This document shows positions 17,477 through 25,400 of a DNA stretch of 64,000 nucleotides, in pieces; position 1 is the stretch's first letter; each line of letters begins with the position of its first letter. The stretch is from Comamonas resistens (GTDB taxonomy: Bacteria > Pseudomonadota > Gammaproteobacteria > Burkholderiales > Burkholderiaceae_C). The DNA lies in the NCBI RefSeq assembly GCF_030064165.1, contig NZ_CP125947.1:3472001-3536000 (forward strand), in the 5' to 3' direction. Below the pieces are notes generated by a model. The model saw only the letters and a list, made by a program, of their open reading frames with translations. It did not search any database and had not been told where the DNA came from. The position numbers and the translations under genes were made by a program.

Positions 17477-17920
17477 TTACCACTGAGCAACCGCCTCGAT
17501 GGCCAACCCATAGCCAGCCACGCCAAAGCCGCACATCACGGCACGAGCCGCGGCGGACAGGTAGGAATGGTGGCGAAAGCTTTCGCGCGCATGGACATTG
17601 CTAATATGCAGCTCCAGCAGCGGCACGCCCGTGCCCTTGACCGCATCAAGGATCGCCACACTGGTATGGGTGTAGGCGGCAGCATTCATCACCACGGCAG
17701 CCAGTTCGCCCTTTGCATGAACCAGGCCTGCTTCGTGCACCCAGTCCACCAATTCGCCTTCATGGTTGGTCTGACGGAACTCCAGCGCCAACCCATGGCG
17801 TGCGCAAGCCGCTTCGCAAAGCTTTTTCACATCTTCGAGGGTTGCCGAGCCGTAGATGGCAGGCTCACGCATGCCCAGCAGATTGAGATTGGGGCCATTG
17901 AGTACGTAAACGGTTTTCAC
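17477..17920 (-). CDS. aroQ: 3-Dehydroquinate dehydratase, type II
   Basis: 147 residues, full length. VLNGPNLNLLGMREPAIYG carries the conserved Asn, Arg and catalytic Tyr. ELHISNVHARESFRHHSYLS carries the conserved His and Arg, and CGFGVAGYGLAIEA ends the fold. The enzyme forms 3-dehydroshikimate in the shikimate pathway as a dodecamer. The start is GTG at 17920, preceded by AGGAG at a spacing of about nine bases. In several Burkholderiales aroQ precedes accB-accC; here a hydrolase and arfB follow. Confidence 0.93.
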   Translation of the reverse strand: MKTVYVLNGPNLNLLGMREPAIYGSATLEDVKKLCEAACARHGLALEFRQTNHEGELVDWVHEAGLVHAKGELAAVVMNAAAYTHTSVAILDAVKGTGVPLLELHISNVHARESFRHHSYLSAAARAVMCGFGVAGYGLAIEAVAQW

Positions 17921-18010
17921 GGGCTAGCTCTCCTTGTTCTTGATCCGTCCCAGATTCACTGCCCGGATTATGCGAGTGCCCAGACCTGGCACAGGCATAA
18001 AACGCCCCGC

Positions 18011-18088
18011 GCTTGCTCACTGACGTGTAGCCACTGCCCCCAAGGGGGTCACTTTATTGCCTTGGGGCGGCCCGGCGGTCATAAAAAA
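18011..18088 (-). repeat. Terminator-associated repeat, distal tandem copy
   Basis: This unit is a close copy of the neighbouring 18098-18172 element, in the same orientation, about 87 bases away. Read on the minus strand it starts TTTTTTATGACCGCC and ends at a GTGAGCAAGC-like box. It contains the inverted pair CCCCAAGG / CCTTGGGG, which can fold into a hairpin. Unlike the other copies it follows a second repeat, not a gene terminator. Confidence 0.75.
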
Positions 18089-18097
18089 GCCCCCCAA

Positions 18098-18172
18098 GCT
18101 TGCCCACTTCGTGTGGCCGCTGCCCCCAAGGGGCCACTTATGGCCTTGGGGCGGCCCGGCGGCGATAAAAAA
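18098..18172 (-). repeat. Terminator-associated repeat, proximal copy
   Basis: On the minus strand the element begins with the T-run of the terminator of the secreted-protein gene (TTTTTTATCGCCGCCGGGCC) and runs through CCCCAAGG, GTGGCC, CCTTGGGG to GTGGGCAAGC. The same layout recurs after the terminators at 20620, 32629, 33091 (minus) and, decayed, 40950. Between aroQ and this gene nothing else is recognisable. Confidence 0.8.
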
Positions 18173-18190
18173 CGGCTGCCGAAGCAGCCG
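18167..18190 (-). terminator. Intrinsic terminator of the secreted Pro/Tyr-rich protein gene
   Basis: On the minus strand CGGCTGC-TTCG-GCAGCCG (18190-18173) is followed by TTTTTT (18172-18167). The stem is 7 bp with a stable tetraloop, 37 bases past the stop codon at 18228. Its T-run is also the first part of the repeat unit at 18098-18172. Confidence 0.85.
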
Positions 18191-18227
18191 CGCACTAAAA
18201 CCTTACAACGTCAAGCCTGGTCTTTGC

Positions 18228-18578
18228 TTACCAACGATGTCCGTGACCATGGCGATGGCCGTGCCAGCGAGGGCCGCCACCGTAGTAGCCATAGCCGGGA
18301 GTCACATAGACCGGCACAGGGCGGTAGATTGGACGAGGCTCATAGTAGACCGGAGCGGGTGGCGCATAGTAGACGGGGCGGGGAGGCGCCACATATACAG
18401 GAGGGGGAGGCATGTACACGGGCGCAGGAGCACCCACCACCACGCCAGGCACGCCCACGCCGATGGACAGGCTCACACCGCCATGGGCCTGAGCCGCCAT
18501 ACCCACCATCAAACCAGCAACAGCCACAGCACCTGTAGCCAGAATTTTTGTCATCTTGGGGAAAGTTGCCTTGAACAT
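18228..18578 (-). CDS. Secreted Pro/Tyr-rich small protein, unknown function
   Basis: 116 residues from the ATG at 18578, chosen because GAGGAG lies at a good distance upstream and a signal peptide follows at once (ILATGAVAVAGLMVGMAAQA, cleaved near residue 31). The mature part has repeated PVYYAPP/PVYVAPP-type units (about residues 50-90) and a Gly/Arg/His-rich end (HGHRHGHGHRW). Such PXPV-repeat proteins are common in the Burkholderiales envelope. The His-rich tail could bind metal, but that is only a guess. It is monocistronic and divergent from glnS. Confidence 0.75.
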   Translation of the reverse strand: MFKATFPKMTKILATGAVAVAGLMVGMAAQAHGGVSLSIGVGVPGVVVGAPAPVYMPPPPVYVAPPRPVYYAPPAPVYYEPRPIYRPVPVYVTPGYGYYGGGPRWHGHRHGHGHRW

Positions 18579-18744
18579 CACAATCTCCTCTTTCTCATTG
18601 AGCTGGGCAGGCCGACAAATGCATGCGGAACCTGTGACCCTATCGATACAACGCATGAGAATACGATTTGGATGTCAAGATTCCTCAAAAACATTGTGTC
18701 CGCAGGTAAATGCGAGGTCATGAGGCTCGCCCTAAAATGGCGCA

Positions 18745-20562
18745 ATGAGCTCTGCTGACGCATCCAAATCCAATAACGCCGCTCCTGAAGCGGTCAAGCC
18801 CACCAACTTTCTGCGCCAGATCATCGAATCTGATCTGGAAAAGGGTACGCATCTCCAACGCCGCTGGGGCGGCAACCCGGGCGACGCCCAGCATCACAGG
18901 CAGGGCCAGCCCGATCCGGCCAAGATCCGCACCCGCTTCCCGCCCGAGCCTAATGGCTATCTGCACGTGGGCCACGCCAAGAGCATCTGCGTGAACTTCG
19001 GTCTGGCCCGGGATTTCGCCGGCACCTGCCATCTGCGCTTTGACGACACCAACCCCGTCAAGGAAGATCAGGAATATGTGGACGCCATCATCGACGCCGT
19101 GCACTGGCTGGGCTTTGACTGGAAAGATGCCGACGGGCATGAGAACCTCTACTTCGCCAGCAACTACTTCGACTTCATGTACCGCGCCGCCGTGTACCTG
19201 ATCGAGCAGGGCCTGGCCTATGTGGACGAGCAGTCGGCCGACGACATGAAGGCCAACCGTGGCGACTTTACCCGCCCCGGCGTGAACAGCCCGTTCCGCG
19301 ATCGCAGCGTGGCCGAAAACCTGCAGCGCTTTGCCGACATGAAGGATGGCAAGCTCGAGGACGGCGCGGCCGTGCTGCGCGCCAAGATCGATATGGCGTC
19401 GCCCAACATCAATCTGCGCGACCCGGCGATTTACCGCGTGCGCCATGCGGAACACCACAACACTGGCAACCAGTGGTGCATCTACCCGATGTACACCTTC
19501 GCCCATCCCATCGAGGACGCGCTGGAGCACATCACCCACTCCTTCTGCACGCTGGAGTTCGAAGACCAGCGCCCCTTCTACGACTGGTTGCTGGACCACC
19601 TGCGCGAAGGCGGCCTGATCGACGCGCCCCAGCCTCGCCAGTACGAATTTGCCCGTCTGAACCTGACCTATGTGGTCACCAGCAAGCGCAAGCTCAAGCA
19701 TCTGGTGGACAGCGGCCTGCTCAACGGCTGGGACGACCCACGCATGCCCACCATCTTCGGCCTGCGCCGCCGCGGCTTCACACCTGCTTCGATCCGCAAT
19801 TTCTGCGATCGCATCGGCGTGACCAAGGACTACAGCTGGATTGACTACTCCACGCTGGAAGGCTGCCTGCGCGAAGACCTGGAAAACCAGGCTCATCGCG
19901 CCATGGTGGTGCTGGACCCCGTCAAGCTGGAGCTGACCAACTGGGCAGAAGTGTTCGGCAGCGCCGATCATCTGGAGCAGTGCACCCTGCCCGCCCTGCC
20001 CCATGCAGCCGAAGGCGAAGCAGTGCCCGAACGCCACTTCACTCTGGGCCGCGAGGTCTGGATCGAGCGCGAAGACTTCGCCGAAGTGCCGCCCAAGGGC
20101 TACAAGCGCCTGTTCCCCGGTAACAAGGTGCGCCTCAAGGGCGGTTATGTGATCGAGTGCACCGGCGCCGAAAAGGATGCTGACGGCAACGTGACCAAGG
20201 TACTGGCTACCGTGGTGCCCGACACCAAGAGCGGCACGCCCGGCGCAGATAGCGTCAAGGTCAAGGCGGCCATCACCTGGGTGGGCGCTGCCGACGGCGT
20301 CGAAGCCGAGGTGCGCCTGTACGACCGTCTGTTCACCGATGCCCAGCCCGACGCTGGTGGCAAGGACTATCTGGCGCTGATGAACCCCGACAGCCTGAAG
20401 GTGATCACTGCCTATGTGGAGCCATCGCTCAAGGCCGCCCAGCCCGACGACAAGTTCCAGTTCGAGCGCTTTGGCTACTTTGTCGCCGACCGCAAGGATC
20501 ACAGCGCAGAAAAACCTGTCTTCAACAAAATCACGGGCCTGAAGGACAGCTGGGGCAAATAA
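18745..20562 (+). CDS. glnS: Glutaminyl-tRNA synthetase
   Basis: 605 residues. The class I HIGH motif lies in RFPPEPNGYLHVGHAKSICV and the KMSKS-equivalent in VTSKRKLKHLVDSG. DDPRMPTIFGLRRRGFTPAS is the GlnRS-specific segment, followed by the beta-barrel anticodon-binding domain (from about residue 350). It is about 50 residues longer than the E. coli enzyme, mainly through an N-terminal extension and an insertion in the C-terminal barrel. It charges tRNA-Gln directly, so an amidotransferase route for Gln-tRNA is not needed. Confidence 0.95.
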   Translation: MSSADASKSNNAAPEAVKPTNFLRQIIESDLEKGTHLQRRWGGNPGDAQHHRQGQPDPAKIRTRFPPEPNGYLHVGHAKSICVNFGLARDFAGTCHLRFDDTNPVKEDQEYVDAIIDAVHWLGFDWKDADGHENLYFASNYFDFMYRAAVYLIEQGLAYVDEQSADDMKANRGDFTRPGVNSPFRDRSVAENLQRFADMKDGKLEDGAAVLRAKIDMASPNINLRDPAIYRVRHAEHHNTGNQWCIYPMYTFAHPIEDALEHITHSFCTLEFEDQRPFYDWLLDHLREGGLIDAPQPRQYEFARLNLTYVVTSKRKLKHLVDSGLLNGWDDPRMPTIFGLRRRGFTPASIRNFCDRIGVTKDYSWIDYSTLEGCLREDLENQAHRAMVVLDPVKLELTNWAEVFGSADHLEQCTLPALPHAAEGEAVPERHFTLGREVWIEREDFAEVPPKGYKRLFPGNKVRLKGGYVIECTGAEKDADGNVTKVLATVVPDTKSGTPGADSVKVKAAITWVGAADGVEAEVRLYDRLFTDAQPDAGGKDYLALMNPDSLKVITAYVEPSLKAAQPDDKFQFERFGYFVADRKDHSAEKPVFNKITGLKDSWGK

Positions 20563-20591
20563 GCCCTCGCTCCTGTTTACGGCCTGAGTGC

Positions 20592-20625
20592 AAGCTGCCT
20601 CTTTTTCAAGGAGGCAGCTTTTTTT
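20592..20625 (+). terminator. Intrinsic terminator of glnS
   Basis: AAGCTGCCTC (20592-20601) pairs with GAGGCAGCTT (20611-20620) around a nine-base loop, followed by TTTTT to 20625. It starts 30 bases after the glnS stop. Confidence 0.92.
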
Positions 20626-20696
20626 ATTGCCGCCGAGCCCCCCCAAGGCCATAGGCAGCCCCTGGGGGGGTAGCGACCACATGTTTGTGTGCAAGT
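20619..20696 (+). repeat. Terminator-associated repeat after glnS
   Basis: Read in the direction of glnS, the element starts with the terminator T-run (TTTTTTTATTGCCGCCGAGC), continues through CCCCCAAGGCC and CCCCTGGGG and ends near GTGTGCAAGT. It has the same orientation relative to its gene as the copies at 18098, 32628 and 33008. Confidence 0.75.
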
Positions 20697-20968
20697 GCAG
20701 GGGCTTTTTACGCCTGTTTCAGCACAATGACTGCAAAAAATGGGCAATTGCGTCGACTTCACTCAGCAAGCCACTTTGCCTTGTCGCGAGATGCCCAGAC
20801 AGTATCGCGGTGCACCGCCAGAAGTTGCGCCTGCAGCTACTTTCTAAAGAAAAGCATCAAAACAGCATCAAAAACAAGAACTGCAACCTTTTCTTTCTAC
20901 AATTCCGTACAAGATCCCGCTATCAGGCGGCATATTTCAACTGTTTTAGTCAATAACCAAGGGACACA

Positions 20969-22369
20969 ATGAGCAAAAAAGTGGGCATAGGTATTGCAAC
21001 AGCCGCCGTGATGGTGGTCGCCGGTGCACTGGGCACCAGCTATTACATGGGCGGCAAGCTGGAACAGGAGTTCACAGCCAACCTTCCCAAGCTGAATATG
21101 AACGGCGTGACGGTCAAGGTCGTCAGCTACGAGCGCGGCGCCTTCTCCTCCACTGCCAAGACCAGCTGGACCATGGAGGGCGGTGACGAGCCCGTGCAAT
21201 TCATGGCCGATCACAGGATCTCGCACGGCCCGCTGCCCATGGGCCATGCGGCGCAGATTCACACCAGCTTCCAGCTGCCCGCCGATGCCGATGAGGCCTT
21301 GAAAACCGCCCTCAACGGCCGCTCTCCCCTGGAAGTCGATACCAAGCTTGGCTGGGGTCGCAGCAGCTCCAGCGTCATGACCTCACCGGCCGTCACCGCG
21401 CGCATCAAGGACAGCGATGTGAACTGGGGTGGCATGAAAGTGGAATGGGACATGCCTGCCGATATGAAGGCCGCCAAGGGCACCGCCCAGTTCGCAGCCC
21501 TGCACTTCAAGGACGAGGAAGGCAGCGCAGGCATGGACAAGGCGCAGATGCGCTTTGACATCAAGCAGCCCGAAGGCCAGAAGTTCTGGATCGGCCCTTT
21601 TGCCATGACCATCGACAAGTTCTCCGCGCTCAAGCAGGAAGAGGAAGGCAAGACCTCGGCTTCCAGTTTTGAAGGCATCAGCATGGACAGCGATACCAAG
21701 CTGAACGGGGATGTGGTAGAGATGACGCTCAAGAGCGGCATCAAGAGCATCAAGCTGGAAGATGCCAAGGCCGATGATCTGCTGCTGGACGTGAGCTTGC
21801 ACAACCTGGATGCCAGCTGGATCAACAACGTCATCGACATGAGCAAGCGCAAATCGGCCAGCACCGATGAAGGCGAAGCCCCCGAAGACCTGGAGCCCGA
21901 TCTGCGCGAGAAGCTGATGAACAGCCTGACCCAGGCTCTGGCACGCAAGCCGTCCATTGATATCAACCGAGTCTCCATGCGCACCGAAGACGGCGTGAGC
22001 GAATTCGGCGCCTCCCTGTCCTATATCGGTGATGGCCAGAAGATGGGCAATCTGCTCAAGGACGTCAAACTCAGCCTCAAGGCCGATGTGCCATCCAAGG
22101 CCATGGACGCCTTCCTGGTCTCTCGCAAGAAAAATGCGCTGTTGTCGGTTTTCGAGGATGAGAGCGAGTACAAGCCCGAAGAAATCGAAGAAACTGCCAA
22201 GCTGCAAGCCCAGGCCAGCGTGCAGGCTCTGAAGGACAAGGGCATTTTGCTGGAGAAGGACGGCAAGCTGAACACGCAGATCGTCTATGCCAATGGTGAG
22301 ATTCAGGTCAACGGCAAGGCACTGGACGACACCGGCACAGCCGTGCTGATGGGCGAGGCCCTGGAATAA
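20969..22369 (+). CDS. YdgA-like DUF945 family protein
   Basis: 466 residues. A single N-terminal hydrophobic segment (IGIATAAVMVVAGALGTSYY) anchors or exports the protein. Directly after it comes the family hallmark YERGAFSSTAKT. The rest is a long, soluble, beta-rich domain with GDGQKMGNLLKDVKLSLKAD near the end, as in E. coli YdgA and related DUF945 proteins of the inner membrane and periplasm. The function is unknown in the family. A 20-residue membrane peptide is encoded 14 bases after the stop, probably on the same message. Confidence 0.8.
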   Translation: MSKKVGIGIATAAVMVVAGALGTSYYMGGKLEQEFTANLPKLNMNGVTVKVVSYERGAFSSTAKTSWTMEGGDEPVQFMADHRISHGPLPMGHAAQIHTSFQLPADADEALKTALNGRSPLEVDTKLGWGRSSSSVMTSPAVTARIKDSDVNWGGMKVEWDMPADMKAAKGTAQFAALHFKDEEGSAGMDKAQMRFDIKQPEGQKFWIGPFAMTIDKFSALKQEEEGKTSASSFEGISMDSDTKLNGDVVEMTLKSGIKSIKLEDAKADDLLLDVSLHNLDASWINNVIDMSKRKSASTDEGEAPEDLEPDLREKLMNSLTQALARKPSIDINRVSMRTEDGVSEFGASLSYIGDGQKMGNLLKDVKLSLKADVPSKAMDAFLVSRKKNALLSVFEDESEYKPEEIEETAKLQAQASVQALKDKGILLEKDGKLNTQIVYANGEIQVNGKALDDTGTAVLMGEALE

Positions 22370-22383
22370 ACAAGGAAGCGGAC

Positions 22384-22446
22384 ATGACATTCATCCTGGC
22401 TGTGCTGGTGGTAGCTGCCATCGTGGTCTGGCTCATCATGCGCTGA
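22384..22446 (+). CDS. Putative 20-residue single-span membrane peptide
   Basis: An ATG at 22384 opens a 20-codon frame ending at TGA 22444-22446. The peptide reads MTFILAVLVVAAIVVWLIMR, almost entirely one hydrophobic helix closed by Arg. AAGGAAG lies 7 bases upstream, 14 bases after the stop of the YdgA-like gene, and an intrinsic terminator follows 24 bases later. Gene-like spacing, ribosome site and terminator support a real small protein. Short hydrophobic frames also occur by chance. Role unknown; it could act with the YdgA-like protein in the membrane. Confidence 0.55.
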   Translation: MTFILAVLVVAAIVVWLIMR

Positions 22447-22469
22447 AACCTTAACTCTTTTACCCCTCA

Positions 22470-22495
22470 AGCCCAGGCCCATCCTGGGCTTTTTG
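22470..22495 (+). terminator. Intrinsic terminator after the YdgA-like/small-peptide pair
   Basis: AGCCCAGG (22470-22477) and CCTGGGCT (22483-22490) form an 8-bp stem with the loop CCCAT, followed by TTTTT. Confidence 0.9.
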
Positions 22496-22605
22496 CTATC
22501 CAAATCAAGGATTCCCAAAAACTCTTCTTTGCTTACAAACTGCTGTCAACGACAAGCCCATGATGGCGTTGAAATAGCAATGGACCCAAGTCCCAGGAGA
22601 GTCAG

Positions 22606-24639
22606 ATGTCGTATCCATCCACCAAGAATCAGCAGTCATGGCGGCTTGCCGCCACCGCCTGTGCAGCCCTTGCTCTGCTCAGCGCCTGCAATGACAAGGA
22701 CAAACCTGCAGCCTCGGACACGACGACAGCCCCGCCCCAGACGAGCCTGAGCGACAGCGGCCCGGCAACCGGCCCTCAACCCATCGCCCCCGTAGCCTAT
22801 ACACCGCCGTCTGCCGAAGTGCTCTATCAGATGGTGGCCCCTATTGCCCTCTACCCCGACAAGCTGGTCGCACAAATTCTGGCCGGCGCCACCTACCCGG
22901 AACAGGTCACAGCCGCAGAAAGCTGGCTAGGCCAGAACCCCGGCCTGCAAAAGACTGCCATGAGCAATGCGGTCAACGCCCAGAACTGGGACCCTTCCAT
23001 CAAATCGCTGACCCAGTTTCCCAATGTGCTGGAGCAGCTGGCCTCCAACCTGCCCTGGACCACCGCGCTGGGCAAGGCCTATTACAACGACCCGGCTGAT
23101 GTGCTCAATGCCATACAGGTCATGCGCAACCGCGCATACAAGGCGGGCACGCTCAAAAGCTCCAAACATCTGGTCGTCAGTGCCGGCAGTGCTCCCAGCC
23201 AGGGTGATTACACGCCCAGCAACGCTGTTTCCGCCATTCCACAAGCGGTGATCGCGCCGCCGGAGCAGTACATCGAAATTGCCCCCTCCGAAGTCAGCAC
23301 CGTCTATGTGCCCCAATATGATCCCGGCGTTGTCTATGGCGAACCGCTGCCGGTCTACGGAGGCTATAACTACGTCTCTGCGCCTGTCGCAGTAGGCGTC
23401 GGCGTCCCCGTCGCCGCAGGCCTGTTGGGCTTTGGCGCAGGCGTGCTGCTGGCGCAGGCCAGCATGCCCCATCCGTCCTGGGGTTGGCATTCCTGGGATA
23501 TGCACTGGGGTGCACCCGAGCGTCATGACTGGCGCCCAGGCATGCCTCCACCCCCTCCCATGGCCAGGCCTGCCGTGGTCTACAACAACCAGACCTATAT
23601 CTCCCAGTCGCGCACGGTGCGCACCGTGGTGCAGAACAATCAGCACACGGAGAATGTCAGAGTCACCAACATCTACGAAAACGGTGCGCCTAGCCATGCC
23701 ATGCCGCAGGCAGCCATGGCCACCGGGGTAGGAGCAGCCGCCGGAGCGGCAGTGCTCGCGGCCAGCCATGGCATCGGCTCCAGGCAGGTCCCCGTGCAGC
23801 AGGCCATGCCCCCAACCGGCCAGCCTCCCTCACCCCAGACGGCCCGTATGCCCTCTCCTGCTGGCACACCCACGATGCCTGCCATGCCCATGCATCAGCA
23901 GGCCCATGCCCAGGGCATCATGGATCAGCGTGCCGGCATGCCGTCCGGACAAGCCCAGATACTGCCGCAGCAAAAAGCACCGCAAGCCATGATGCAGCAA
24001 CAACATCAGCAACAGTTGCAACAGGCGCAACACGAGCAGCAGCAACGCCAGCAGCAGGCCCAGATGCAAGCGCAACAACAAGCTCAGCAGCAAGCCGCCC
24101 TGCACCAGCAGCAACTGGCCCAGCAGCGTGCCGGGGCTCAATCACAGCAAAAGCAGGCTGAGCAACAGGCCCAGATGCAGCAACGCCAGCAACAGCAGCA
24201 GCTGGCTCAGCAACAGGCACAACGGGAAGCCACCCAGCACCAGCAGCAGATGGCACAACAGCACGCGGCCCAACAGCAACGCCAGGCGGAACAACAGGCC
24301 CAGATACAGCAACGCCAGCAACAGCAACAACTAGCTCAGCGCGAACAGCAGCAGGCACAACGGGAAGCCGCCCAGCGCCAGCAGCAGCAACAAATGGCAC
24401 AACAGCGCGCAGCCCAGCAGCAGCAGCGCCAGGCGGAACAACAAGCCCAGATGCAGCAACAACGTCAGCAGCAGATGCAGCAGGCCCAGCGTGAGCAGCA
24501 GCAACGCCAGCAGCAGGCCCAGAGAGAGGCGCAGCATCAGCAGCAAATGGCTCAGCAGCGGGCAGTCCAGATGCAGCAGCGCCAGGCCGTTGCCCATGCC
24601 GCCCCTCAGCAGCATGGCGACCATCACGAGCACCGATAG
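22606..24639 (+). CDS. DUF3300 lipoprotein with a long Gln-rich C-terminal region
   Basis: 677 residues. The signal ends in the lipobox LSAC (Cys28). The DUF3300 domain covers about 65-300 (PIALYPDKLVAQILAGATYP, WDPSIKSLTQFPNVLEQLAS, STVYVPQYDPGVVYGEPLP). Next come a Gly/Ala segment (VGVGVPVAAGLLGFGAGVLL), a Pro/Met/His-rich stretch, and about 200 residues (450-660) made largely of Gln with Ala, Arg and Met. The tail comes from nearly uninterrupted CAG/CAA-type codons at 23960-24600. DUF3300 proteins are envelope proteins of unknown role. The Gln tail should be disordered or coiled-coil. A clear GGAGAG lies before the ATG. Confidence 0.82.
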   Translation: MSYPSTKNQQSWRLAATACAALALLSACNDKDKPAASDTTTAPPQTSLSDSGPATGPQPIAPVAYTPPSAEVLYQMVAPIALYPDKLVAQILAGATYPEQVTAAESWLGQNPGLQKTAMSNAVNAQNWDPSIKSLTQFPNVLEQLASNLPWTTALGKAYYNDPADVLNAIQVMRNRAYKAGTLKSSKHLVVSAGSAPSQGDYTPSNAVSAIPQAVIAPPEQYIEIAPSEVSTVYVPQYDPGVVYGEPLPVYGGYNYVSAPVAVGVGVPVAAGLLGFGAGVLLAQASMPHPSWGWHSWDMHWGAPERHDWRPGMPPPPPMARPAVVYNNQTYISQSRTVRTVVQNNQHTENVRVTNIYENGAPSHAMPQAAMATGVGAAAGAAVLAASHGIGSRQVPVQQAMPPTGQPPSPQTARMPSPAGTPTMPAMPMHQQAHAQGIMDQRAGMPSGQAQILPQQKAPQAMMQQQHQQQLQQAQHEQQQRQQQAQMQAQQQAQQQAALHQQQLAQQRAGAQSQQKQAEQQAQMQQRQQQQQLAQQQAQREATQHQQQMAQQHAAQQQRQAEQQAQIQQRQQQQQLAQREQQQAQREAAQRQQQQQMAQQRAAQQQQRQAEQQAQMQQQRQQQMQQAQREQQQRQQQAQREAQHQQQMAQQRAVQMQQRQAVAHAAPQQHGDHHEHR

Positions 24640-24700
24640 CCGAGCCGGCATCCGGTTAGCATGGACGGGTCTGCCTATTTACGTCTCGCTGCCCCCGTCC

Positions 24701-25345
24701 ATGTACAACCCCGCCCACTTTGCAGTTACCGACGAAGCCCGTCTTCACGCCCTGATACACCAGCATCCTCTGGGCTGTCTGGTCATGCATGGCCCGCACG
24801 GGCTGGATGCCAATCACCTGCCCTTCGAGCTGCTGCAAGCCGATGACGGCAGCCTGAGCCTGCAAGCCCATGTCGACCGCGCCAATCCGCTGTGGCAGCA
24901 ACTGGCCAATGGCGATCCGGTCATGGTCATCTTCAAGGCCGCCGACGGCTATATCTCGCCCAACTGGTACCCGAGCAAGCATCAGACGCATGAGCAGGTT
25001 CCGACCTGGAACTATCAGGTCGTCCATGTCCATGGAAAGATCCGGATTCGCGATGACGAGAAGTTTCTGCGCGGCGTTCTGGGCCGCCTGACCCGCACAC
25101 ACGAAACCCGTGTTGCCGCCTTGCCCGGCAATGATTTCAAGCCCTGGAAGATGAGCGATGCTCCCGCGGCCTATCTGCAAAAATTGCTGGGAGTCATCGT
25201 GGGGCTGGAGATCGAGGTGCTGCGCCTGGAAGGCAAATTCAAGCTCAGCCAGAACAAAGAGAGCAGCGACCGCGTGGCGCTGGTGCAGACCTTGTCGGCA
25301 CTGGGCCAAGCCGATATGGCCCAGGCCATTGAAAAACCCCTATAA
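24701..25345 (+). CDS. PaiB-family FMN-binding protein
   Basis: 214 residues from the ATG at 24701. MYNPAHFAVTDEARLHALI is the typical opening of PaiB-like FMN-binding split-barrel proteins. DANHLPFEL and YISPNWYPSKHQTHEQVPTW are the other family signatures, and GLEIEVLRLEGKFKLSQNK closes the fold. Bacillus PaiB was described as a negative regulator of sporulation genes. In proteobacteria the role is unclear and may be flavin or haem chemistry. It is convergent with the LuxR-type gene across a palindromic repeat. Confidence 0.82.
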   Translation: MYNPAHFAVTDEARLHALIHQHPLGCLVMHGPHGLDANHLPFELLQADDGSLSLQAHVDRANPLWQQLANGDPVMVIFKAADGYISPNWYPSKHQTHEQVPTWNYQVVHVHGKIRIRDDEKFLRGVLGRLTRTHETRVAALPGNDFKPWKMSDAPAAYLQKLLGVIVGLEIEVLRLEGKFKLSQNKESSDRVALVQTLSALGQADMAQAIEKPL

Positions 25346-25356
25346 AAATCGACTCT

Positions 25357-25394
25357 AGCGCTTACTCATCAAGCGCTGGCAGCTATTGATTTCA
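25357..25394 (+). repeat. AGCGCTT/AAGCGCT palindromic repeat between convergent genes
   Basis: AGCGCTT (25357-25363) and AAGCGCT (25371-25377) form a 7-bp hairpin with loop ACTCATC. The box GGCAGCTATTGATTTCAAA follows. It occupies the gap between the PaiB-like gene and the LuxR-type gene and may help end both transcripts. The same layout recurs at 38316-38350. Confidence 0.7.
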
Positions 25395-25400
25395 AAGCAT

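Larger units (their letters stand above)
20563..20968 (+). other. Intergenic region glnS to YdgA-like gene
   Basis: It holds the glnS terminator, one repeat copy (20619-20696), and then about 270 AT-richer bases with no convincing reading frame. The promoter of the YdgA-like gene presumably lies in the last 100 bases. The start at 20969 is preceded by AAGGGA. Confidence 0.6.

Noticed and set aside
18718..20694. A 658-codon open frame opposite glnS.
   Set aside because: It mirrors a certain gene and has no motif. Long antisense frames are usual at this GC content. The same applies to long frames opposite ribBA-ribH (50850-52673), the first chemoreceptor (5872-7479) and ndh (12306-13529).
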